Assembly: GCA_900548085.1 (NCBI GenBank)
Contig: URJF01000034.1
Location: forward strand, 1-12,822
Direction: 5' to 3'
Source of the DNA: an uncultured Oscillospiraceae bacterium
GTDB taxonomy: Bacteria; Bacillota; Clostridia; Oscillospirales; Acutalibacteraceae
DNA length: 12,822 nucleotides
The notes under the pieces were generated by a model. The model saw nothing but the letters and a program-made list of their open reading frames with translations. It did not search any database and was not told the origin of the DNA. The translations under genes and the position numbers were made by a program. Shown piece after piece: positions 7,280-12,822 of this stretch (position 1 is its first letter; every line of letters begins with the position of its first letter).

Positions 7280-7777
7280 ATGTTCAGTTATAAAAAAGTG
7301 ATAGTAATCGGATGTCCCGGGGCAGGGAAGAGTACATTCAGCAAAAAGCTCCATGCAGTCACAAATATAGCTTTGTACCACCTTGATGCACTATACTGGA
7401 ACGAGGACTGCACCCATGTTGCGAGAGAAGAATTGATAAAAAAACAAAAAGAAATTTTCACTCATCACAGCTTTATAATAGACGGTAATTTCAAATCTAC
7501 TATGGAAATGCGAATAAAAGAGGCAGAGGTAGTTTTTCTTTTTGACCTGCCTACAGATATTTGCATACAGGGTGCAAAAAACAGGAGGGGATATAAGCCT
7601 GAGATGCCCTGTCAGTTGCCGTCTAATGACGATTTGATAGAATTTATTAAGAATTTTAATACTGATGTTATGCCATGCATACAATATATGTTGAACGAGT
7701 ATAAGCCTAAAGTCGTCACTTTTCACTCTCACAAGGAGGCGGATGATTATATTGATGACATTAGGACCGTATATTGA
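7280..7777 (+). CDS. P-loop nucleotide kinase, FlaR/adenylate-kinase-like
   Basis: A 165-residue cytoplasmic P-loop protein of the small kinase group often annotated as topology modulation protein (FlaR) or adenylate kinase-related. Seen: a Walker A loop GCPGAGKST at residues 11-19 for ATP binding, the typical HLDALYW strand (34-40), IIDGN (66-70) in the phosphate-acceptor region, and an arginine-containing lid segment (KNRRGYKP). The family is known for the fold; the physiological substrate is unclear, and the name topology modulation is historical. The start is the ATG at 7280 because GGAGG (7269-7273) is 6 nt upstream. The frame stays open back to 7130, but that stretch contains the promoter and the 5S-like leader. 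No terminator separates it from the next gene. Its unusual leader may regulate it. Confidence 0.88.
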   Translation: MFSYKKVIVIGCPGAGKSTFSKKLHAVTNIALYHLDALYWNEDCTHVAREELIKKQKEIFTHHSFIIDGNFKSTMEMRIKEAEVVFLFDLPTDICIQGAKNRRGYKPEMPCQLPSNDDLIEFIKNFNTDVMPCIQYMLNEYKPKVVTFHSHKEADDYIDDIRTVY

Positions 7778-7785
7778 TTGCTTTG

Positions 7786-7814
7786 TTGCCTTTTGATTTT
7801 TCGTATGATATAAT
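7786..7814 (+). promoter_or_regulatory. Promoter of the CrtO-like gene
   Basis: TTGCCT (7786-7791), a 17-bp spacer and a perfect TATAAT (7809-7814) preceded by TGA, an extended -10. Expected start near 7821, only about 23 nt before the ATG at 7844. Confidence 0.7.
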
Positions 7815-7843
7815 CTTTTTATATTTTATGTTTTGGGTGAAGT

Positions 7844-8380
7844 ATGAAAAAGTTGATTTGGCGCTTGACCGCCATTTTTTGTGTGTTGACAGTTGTATTT
7901 TCTGTTCTGTCCGTTGTGTACGGAAATTCCGCTGTCACTGCCGCAGCCATAACTTTTGGCACAATATTATACCATTTTGTTATGCGACTCTTTGTAGGAG
8001 CTGTTACTCCAAAAAACTTTAGATACAGTCAGCCGTGGTTTGCCGAAAGAAAATTTGAGAAAAAGCTCTTTAAATTTTTAAGAGTAAAAAAATGGAAAAA
8101 ATATATGCCCACATATAACCCTACCTCATACTTTGTAGATAAAAATACAGACTTTGAGTTGATGGCAGACAATACCTGTCGCAATGAGGTTATTCATTGG
8201 GTGATTGCAGTTTTGAGCTATGTTCCATTGTTGTTTTCTATATGGCTCGGCGAGTTTTGGGTGTTCCTTATCACTTCAATAATATCATCGGCTTTTGATA
8301 TGATTTTTGTAATTATGCAAAGATATAACCGCCCCCGCCTTATAAAATTTTTAACTAAATATAAAAAATACACTTGTTGA
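7844..8380 (+). CDS. CrtO-acyltransferase-like small membrane protein
   Basis: A 178-residue integral membrane protein. Two hydrophobic segments lie near residues 5-26 and 29-52, then a basic cytoplasmic stretch with KKWKKYMP (82-89), an E115/H118 pair, two more membrane segments (117-135 and 138-158), and the ending QRYNRPR (159-165). This arrangement, with the KWK..(L/M)P and YNRPR blocks, resembles the glycosyl-4,4'-diaponeurosporenoate acyltransferase (CrtO) family. In staphylococci that enzyme acylates the staphyloxanthin precursor. No carotenoid genes are nearby, so a different acyl acceptor, or only shared fold, is likely here. Start: ATG 7844, with a modest GGGTGA ribosome binding site. 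The stop codon lies inside the hairpin shared with the convergent azlD gene. Family call moderate, substrate unknown. Confidence 0.65.
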   Translation: MKKLIWRLTAIFCVLTVVFSVLSVVYGNSAVTAAAITFGTILYHFVMRLFVGAVTPKNFRYSQPWFAERKFEKKLFKFLRVKKWKKYMPTYNPTSYFVDKNTDFELMADNTCRNEVIHWVIAVLSYVPLLFSIWLGEFWVFLITSIISSAFDMIFVIMQRYNRPRLIKFLTKYKKYTC

Positions 8381-8402
8381 TTTAGATTATCAACAAGTGT
8401 AT
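8363..8402 (-). terminator. Terminator of azlCD, shared with convergent CrtO-like gene
   Basis: Perfect 14-bp stem (8368-8381 and 8389-8402) with a 7-nt loop. Read on the minus strand, the stem is followed by a T run (complement of the A's at 8363-8368), so it is a good terminator for azlD. On the plus strand there is no clean T run, and the TGA stop of the CrtO-like gene (8378-8380) is within the stem. Confidence 0.85.
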
Positions 8403-8413
8403 AATATTATGCT

Positions 8414-8743
8414 TTATACAAATACAAAATGAATCAATAGCATATAGGCTATTGTGCCGACGGCTATGCTCAGGAGGGTGTTGCGCTTCCACAGGTGAAT
8501 CAGTGCTGTCAGAGCGACGCAAATTATTTGGGGCAAAATGTAATTTATATCGCCGTTTTCAAAGTCCTTTAGGCAGTAGACAATTAGTATACCGAGTATC
8601 GCTACCGGAAGGACATCACCTAAGTACTTAATAAACTTTGGTACTTCCTTTTTTCCACCGAACAATGCAAAGGGAAAGAGACGAGTGGCAAAGGTGCAGA
8701 CCGCTGCCGCAACAATCATAATAATTAGATGAGTAGTGGTCAT
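8414..8743 (-). CDS. azlD: AzlD family branched-chain amino acid exporter subunit
   Basis: A 109-residue, very hydrophobic protein with four probable membrane segments, matching AzlD (small subunit). With AzlC it forms a plasma-membrane exporter for branched-chain amino acids and analogues such as azaleucine. Seen: early segment AAAVCTFATRLFPFALF with the family TR.(F/L)P block (about residues 18-26), followed by KYLGDVLPVAILGIL, typical of AzlD. The start codon overlaps the azlC stop by 4 bp (ATGA), so translation is coupled and the two subunits should be made together. It is the last gene of the unit, with the terminator just downstream. Length is normal (100-110). Confidence 0.93.
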   Translation of the reverse strand: MTTTHLIIMIVAAAVCTFATRLFPFALFGGKKEVPKFIKYLGDVLPVAILGILIVYCLKDFENGDINYILPQIICVALTALIHLWKRNTLLSIAVGTIAYMLLIHFVFV

Positions 8744-9450
8744 ATGCTTGCACTCCTTTCAAATTGCTTTTTGAATCCGGAGAGTATTGCTACTGTCAGT
8801 ATTAGGGCAGGGAGTAAGAAATTTTTTGCGCCGAATATTATAAGACACAATATTCCGCAAAATACGCCTATCGCACCTATAAGTCCCGATTTGCCCTTTT
8901 GATTTCGTATCAGGTCAATGAATATTACTACAAACAGTGCTGTCATAGAAAAATCTATACCCGTAAAATCAATGGGTATCAGCTGGCTCAACAGTGAGCC
9001 TAAAGCAGAGCCTATTATCCAATACAGATGGTCCAGCTCGCCTATGATGAATCTCGCCTTTGGTTCGTTAACATTTTTCGGTACAACCGTTATTGATGAG
9101 TTGACTGAATAAGTTTCGTCCGTAAGTGTGAAAATCATAAAAGGATAGCGCCACCCGCCTGCCTTAAATTTTTCGATATAAGACAAGCCGTAGAACATAT
9201 GTCTTGTGTTTATAAAAAATGTCATCATCGCCGTGGTAGCAATGCTCGCCCCGGAACTAATCAATGAAACGAGCAAAAACTGACCGGAGCCTGCGTATAC
9301 AGTTATTGAAATAAATATTGCCCACAGCCAATTATAACCGGCTTTATATAACATAATGCCGAATGCTGAGCCTAAGAATAGGTAGCCAAACAGAACAGGC
9401 AACGATTTCTTTAGAGCAAACATAAATGTTGCTTTTTTGTTATACTCCAT
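8740..9450 (-). CDS. azlC: AzlC family branched-chain amino acid exporter subunit
   Basis: A 236-residue polytopic membrane protein, the large subunit of the AzlCD (LIV-E type) exporter that expels branched-chain amino acids. Seen: FGYLFLGSAFGIMLYKAG (21-38), the hallmark VYAGSGQF (51-58) and NTRHMFYGLS (81-90), and further hydrophobic helices to the C-terminus. Length is typical (about 230-250). The ATG at 9450 is preceded on its strand by AGAGGGA. It overlaps azlD by 4 bp and is transcribed from its own promoter in the divergent gap with the small export protein. In Bacillus subtilis azlBCD is controlled by the Lrp-like AzlB; no such regulator is present here, so control is unknown. Confidence 0.95.
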   Translation of the reverse strand: MEYNKKATFMFALKKSLPVLFGYLFLGSAFGIMLYKAGYNWLWAIFISITVYAGSGQFLLVSLISSGASIATTAMMTFFINTRHMFYGLSYIEKFKAGGWRYPFMIFTLTDETYSVNSSITVVPKNVNEPKARFIIGELDHLYWIIGSALGSLLSQLIPIDFTGIDFSMTALFVVIFIDLIRNQKGKSGLIGAIGVFCGILCLIIFGAKNFLLPALILTVAILSGFKKQFERSASI

Positions 9451-9485
9451 ATTTCCCTCTCATATGTTTTTGTTGTGTACAGGAT

Positions 9486-9513
9486 ATTATAACATTTTGG
9501 AGAGAATAATCAA
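9486..9513 (-). promoter_or_regulatory. Promoter of azlCD
   Basis: On the minus strand: TTGATT (9513-9508), a 16-bp spacer, and a perfect TATAAT (9491-9486) preceded by TGT, an extended -10. Expected start near 9479, giving a leader of about 29 nt. Confidence 0.68.
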
Positions 9514-9543
9514 GAGTAGAAGAACGGTGCCGTGTTATATTCC

Positions 9544-9572
9544 TTGACAAAAATCACAGGACTATGTATAAT
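9544..9572 (+). promoter_or_regulatory. Full-consensus promoter of the small export protein gene
   Basis: TTGACA (9544-9549), exactly 17 bp, then TATAAT (9567-9572): both hexamers are perfect sigma-A consensus. Expected start near 9579, about 37 nt before the ATG. The strongest-looking promoter in the window. Confidence 0.88.
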
Positions 9573-9615
9573 TTTAATAATGTTTTAAATATATAATATT
9601 GTTGAGGGGTTATTT

Positions 9616-10122
9616 ATGCAAGAAGTTTGCAGACAGCTACAGGAGTTTCTTACCTCCCACGGAATACCTAATTGGCTGGTGGTATTCATCATTTCGGTTT
9701 GTCCCATTCTGGAGTGCAGATTGGGAATGTTCACAGCTATCGTGCTGTTGAGAATGAATCCGTTTGTGGGATTTATAATCAGCTTTTTAGGCAATATATT
9801 ACCTATTCCGTTTATTTTGTTATTGATAAATTGGATTTTTGATGTGCTTAAAAAAGTTCCGGGAATAAACAAACTCGTTTATTGGCTGGAGGACAAAACG
9901 CTGAAAAAGCGAGACAAGATAGACAAGTACGGCGTGTGGGGACTGCTCATATTTGTCGCTATACCATTGCCGGGTACGGGCGGATGGACAGGTGCTTTGC
10001 TTGCCTCATTGTTACATTTGGATAAAAAGAAATCATTTTTTGTTATTTCTATCGGCGTATTTATAGCCGGATTGATTATTACCGTGTTATCCTTATTTGT
10101 GGGAAATGCAGTGTTTGGATAA
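9616..10122 (+). CDS. Small multidrug-export family protein (COG2426 type)
   Basis: A 168-residue membrane protein of the Sm_multidrug_ex family (COG2426). The family name rests on limited evidence, and the real substrate is unknown. Seen: hydrophobic helix 19-32 followed by the family block ECRLG (33-37), a second helix with GNILPIPF (59-66), an amphipathic linker with WLEDKTLKKRDK (90-101), then the hallmark AIPLPGTGGWTGALLA (115-130) and a final helix (about 142-165). The Pro-Gly-Thr-Gly re-entrant-like loop recalls the DedA fold; a transporter role is inferred from this. Start: ATG 9616 with GAGGGG upstream. It is monocistronic between a consensus promoter and a strong terminator, suggesting steady high expression. 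Confidence 0.87.
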   Translation: MQEVCRQLQEFLTSHGIPNWLVVFIISVCPILECRLGMFTAIVLLRMNPFVGFIISFLGNILPIPFILLLINWIFDVLKKVPGINKLVYWLEDKTLKKRDKIDKYGVWGLLIFVAIPLPGTGGWTGALLASLLHLDKKKSFFVISIGVFIAGLIITVLSLFVGNAVFG

Positions 10123-10130
10123 AATAAAGA

Positions 10131-10166
10131 AGCCTTGCAGATTAAGTATTCTGCAAGGCTTTTTTG
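10131..10166 (+). terminator. Intrinsic terminator after the small export protein gene
   Basis: Perfect 11-bp stem AGCCTTGCAGA (10131-10141) and TCTGCAAGGCT (10150-10160), an 8-nt loop, and T6 (10160-10165). It may also work for the convergent ABC exporter gene ending at 10179, though the minus-strand T tract is weaker. Confidence 0.92.
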
Positions 10167-10178
10167 TACCGTTTTATC

Positions 10179-11930
10179 TTATTGCTTTTTGGGGAATTGT
10201 GAATTGTACAGTTCGTAGTAGAAACCTTTTTTTGCAAGCAGTTCCTTGTGTTTGCCTTGTTCTACTATATTTCCGTTTCTCATAACGAGGATAATGTCTG
10301 CCTCTTTGATTGTGGCGAGTCTGTGAGCAACAATAAATGTTGTTCTGCCGTTCATAAGAGTAGCAAATGCTTTTTGAATCCTGATTTCTGTCCTTGTATC
10401 TATGGAAGATGTAGCTTCGTCAAGAATGAGCATCGGTGGTCTGCACAGCATAAGTCGGGTTATGCATAGCAGCTGCTTTTGTCCTGCAGATAAACTGCCG
10501 CCGTCCTCACCGATTTCGGTATCATATCCCTTTGGCAAACGCTTTATGAAGGAATGAGAATGTGCCTTTTTTGCGGCATTTATTACTTCTTCGTCGGTTG
10601 CATCGGGTGCTCCAATTTTTATGTTATCTCTTATTGTGCCGGATTTGAGCCAAGTGTCTTGGAGAACCATACCGAAGTTTTGACGCAGTGATTTGCGTGT
10701 GATTTGGCTGTATGTTCGCTCATCAAGACTTATTGTGCCGCTGATTGGATCGTAAAAGCGCATCAGCAAATTGATAAGAGTTGTTTTGCCGCAACCGGTA
10801 GGGCCGACTATAGCGACTCTTTGCCCCGGTGCTACAGAAAGGTTAAAGTTCTCTATTAGCTTTTTATTTTCTGTATAAGAAAAGTTTATGTGAGACAGTG
10901 TTAGCTTTCCGTCTACATCTTTTATTTCTATTGCATCTTCCGGGTCCGGTTCAACACTTTTTTCTTCCAAAAGCTCAAACAGCCTTTCTGCACAAGCCAT
11001 AGCGTTTTGCAGTTCTGTTACTACACCGCTGATTTCATTGAACGGCTTTGTGTACTGATTTGCATATGATAAGAAGCAAGTGAGTATACCTACTGTGATT
11101 GTGGTCTCATTTGCTTTTATTGCCAGCAGTGCACCGAACATTGCAACAGCGGCATAAACAATAGCATTTACAAATCGTGTTGCGGGATTTGTGATAGATG
11201 AAAAGAATGTTGCTTTGAGCGAATATTTTTGGAGACGATTGTTTATTTCGTCAAATATCTCTTGGTTTTCTTCGCCGTGAGAGTACGCATCTACAACCTT
11301 TTGGTTGCCTATCATTTCGTCGATAAAAGCGGTTTGCTCGCCTCGAGTTTCACTTTGTAGCATGAACATCTTATGAGTTTTTTTTGCTACAAAATTAGCA
11401 ATCAAAAAGGACATTGGAGTTACCACGACGACCACTATAGTTATCCACACATTTATGCTGAGCATGAATCCAAGGGTGCCGAGAATAGTCACTATGCCTG
11501 TAAAGAATTGTGTGAAACCCATCAGCAGACCGTCTGCGAATTGGTCTACATCCGCTATTACTCTGGATACTATTTCGCCGCTTGGGTGAGAGTCAATGTA
11601 TGAAATAGGGAGAGTCTCAATTTTGCGGAACGCTCTGTCTCTCATATCTCTTACTACATTGAATGTTATTTTATTATTGCACACATTCATCAGCCATTGG
11701 CTCAGTGCCACACCGGCCACTATTATGCACACCCGTATCAGTATCGGTGTGATTGCTGCAAAATTTACATTGTTTTTTGATATGATAAAGTCGATTACGT
11801 TTCCTATCAAAACCGGTACATAGAGAGTGCCTGCTACACTGATTACGGCGAATACCATAGACAGTATCAGATATATTTTGTAGTTGCCTACATATTTTGA
11901 TACTTTTTTCAATACTTCTTTGTTTTTCAT
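10179..11930 (-). CDS. ABC exporter half-transporter, catalytic (consensus) subunit
   Basis: A 583-residue half-transporter: a six-helix membrane domain (about residues 15-310) fused to an ATPase domain (about 340-575), of the type IV (multidrug/lipid) exporter class. Seen: Walker A GPTGCGKT (376-383), signature LSAGQ (480-484) with the second Gly of LSGGQ replaced by Ala, Walker B MLILDE (500-505) with the catalytic Glu E505, and switch histidine H536 in VAHRL. The gene overlaps the upstream half-transporter by 4 bp (ATGA), so the two are co-translated and almost certainly form a heterodimer like LmrCD, BmrCD or TM287/288. This subunit supplies the active Walker A/B and switch residues. Substrate (drug, lipid, peptide) cannot be told from sequence. 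The ATG at 11930 follows the coupled stop. Confidence 0.95.
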   Translation of the reverse strand: MKNKEVLKKVSKYVGNYKIYLILSMVFAVISVAGTLYVPVLIGNVIDFIISKNNVNFAAITPILIRVCIIVAGVALSQWLMNVCNNKITFNVVRDMRDRAFRKIETLPISYIDSHPSGEIVSRVIADVDQFADGLLMGFTQFFTGIVTILGTLGFMLSINVWITIVVVVVTPMSFLIANFVAKKTHKMFMLQSETRGEQTAFIDEMIGNQKVVDAYSHGEENQEIFDEINNRLQKYSLKATFFSSITNPATRFVNAIVYAAVAMFGALLAIKANETTITVGILTCFLSYANQYTKPFNEISGVVTELQNAMACAERLFELLEEKSVEPDPEDAIEIKDVDGKLTLSHINFSYTENKKLIENFNLSVAPGQRVAIVGPTGCGKTTLINLLMRFYDPISGTISLDERTYSQITRKSLRQNFGMVLQDTWLKSGTIRDNIKIGAPDATDEEVINAAKKAHSHSFIKRLPKGYDTEIGEDGGSLSAGQKQLLCITRLMLCRPPMLILDEATSSIDTRTEIRIQKAFATLMNGRTTFIVAHRLATIKEADIILVMRNGNIVEQGKHKELLAKKGFYYELYNSQFPKKQ

Positions 11931-12822
11931 TTTGCCGCCTCCTCGTCATCAGAAAATTGGGAGGAATATATTTCTCGGTATGTTTCGCAGGAATTCAGCA
12001 GCTCTTTGTTGGTGCCTTGACCTACACATACACCATCCTCGAGTACAATTATTTTGTCTGCGCCCAAAATGGAGGAGCAACGCTGTGACACTATGAACAG
12101 CGTCGGCTTGTAGTCGAGATTTAAAATAGCTTCTCGCAATGCTTTTTCTGTGGCAAAGTCCAAAGCCGATGCACTGTCGTCAAGTACGATAATTTCCGGT
12201 TTTGATACGATAGCACGAGCTATGGACAATCTTTGCTTTTGTCCGCCGGACAGATTTCCGCCATTGTGCTCTATGGTTGTGTCCAGTCCGTCTTTTTCAT
12301 ATATTGAGTCATATATTTGGGCTATCTTCAGTGCCTCGTTTATTTCATCATCCGTGGCATCCTTTTTGCCCCATTTTATATTGTCTCTGACAGTGCCGGA
12401 AAACAATATAGCCTTTTGCATAACAAATCCTATATGCTGCCTCAAATCCTCTTTGTCGTAGCTTTTTACATCTCTGCCCATCACAGTTACTGTACCCTTT
12501 GTGCAGTCGTAGTAGTGGGGGATAAGACTGACGAGAGAAGACTTTCCGCTGCCTGTTGAACCGATAATGCCTATTACCTGCCCTTTATCTGCACAAAAGC
12601 TGATGTCGGTTAAACTTTCGTCGCCTGCGTTACTGTATGTCAGCGATACATTGTCGAATGACACTGTGTGATTGTCTATGATTTCTGCGTTGCCATTTTT
12701 TTGGAGAGTGCAGTCCATATCGAGTATTTGTGCCACTCTGTCACCGGAGGCAAATCCTTTTGTTATGGTTACAATAAGGTTAGCAAACTTTATCAGTTCC
12801 ACGAGTATTTGGCTCATATAGT
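11927..12822 (-). CDS. ABC exporter half-transporter, degenerate-site subunit (partial)
   Basis: The C-terminal 298 residues of a half-transporter whose N-terminal membrane helices lie beyond the window. The frame is open through the edge, with no stop above the first visible Met (12817), so that Met is internal. Seen: the end of the last membrane helix, Walker A GSTGSGKS (Lys codon 12542-12544), a Q-loop VMQKAILFSGT, a canonical LSGGQ signature, Walker B IIVLDD with Asp (12176-12178) where the catalytic Glu should be, and Gln (12083-12085) where the switch His should be. These are the known substitutions of the non-hydrolytic site in heterodimeric exporters. They complement the downstream partner, which has Glu, His and an altered signature. 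It is the first of the two visible genes; the promoter is outside the window. Confidence 0.93.
   Translation of the reverse strand, partial: YMSQILVELIKFANLIVTITKGFASGDRVAQILDMDCTLQKNGNAEIIDNHTVSFDNVSLTYSNAGDESLTDISFCADKGQVIGIIGSTGSGKSSLVSLIPHYYDCTKGTVTVMGRDVKSYDKEDLRQHIGFVMQKAILFSGTVRDNIKWGKKDATDDEINEALKIAQIYDSIYEKDGLDTTIEHNGGNLSGGQKQRLSIARAIVSKPEIIVLDDSASALDFATEKALREAILNLDYKPTLFIVSQRCSSILGADKIIVLEDGVCVGQGTNKELLNSCETYREIYSSQFSDDEEAAK

Noticed and set aside
11927..12822. Pseudogene reading of the upstream ABC subunit because of the missing catalytic Glu and switch His
   Set aside because: The frame is intact, translation is coupled to the partner, and the substitutions are the normal ones for the non-catalytic site of heterodimeric exporters.

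Overview
The window looks like chromosomal DNA from a low-to-moderate G+C Gram-positive anaerobe of the class Clostridia, most likely the Ruminococcaceae/Oscillospiraceae. The evidence is strong AGGAGG-type ribosome binding sites, near-consensus sigma-A promoters, U-rich intrinsic terminators after almost every gene, and protein families typical of gut Clostridia: an AGCS symporter, a cytoplasmic GH3 glucosidase with a clostridial C-terminal extension, YhgE/Pip, AzlCD and heterodimeric ABC exporters. The genus cannot be fixed by eye. There is no phage, IS, CRISPR or plasmid signature.

Layout. On the + strand: a sodium:alanine/glycine symporter (37-1500), a GH3 beta-glucosidase (1652-4102), a YhgE/Pip-type giant membrane protein (4405-7074), a small P-loop nucleotide kinase of the FlaR/adenylate-kinase-like type (7280-7777), and a CrtO-acyltransferase-like membrane protein (7844-8380). 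On the - strand: azlC-azlD (9450 down to 8414), which share a hairpin terminator region with the convergent CrtO-like gene. Back on the +: a small multidrug-export family protein (9616-10122) with a perfect-consensus promoter. On the - again: two translationally coupled half-transporters of a heterodimeric ABC exporter (12822 down to 10179). The upstream half-transporter is cut by the window edge.

Most genes are single transcription units, each with its own promoter and/or terminator. The exceptions are the two 4-bp-overlapping pairs (azlC/azlD and the ABC pair) and perhaps kinase to CrtO-like, where no terminator separates the genes. The region is dominated by membrane transport and envelope functions rather than one pathway.

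The most unusual element is in the leader of the P-loop kinase gene, about 7171-7267. A good promoter is followed by a 5' hairpin, then a 36-nt block almost identical to the helix III/loop C arm of bacterial 5S rRNA, then an intrinsic-terminator-like hairpin that ends at the kinase Shine-Dalgarno. It is either a 5S rRNA relic or a short 5S-mimicking RNA/attenuator. Other points of interest are the 63-bp tandem repeats and two-armed stalk of the YhgE/Pip protein, the paired degenerate/consensus ATPase sites of the ABC exporter, and a perfect 11-bp inverted repeat upstream of YhgE.
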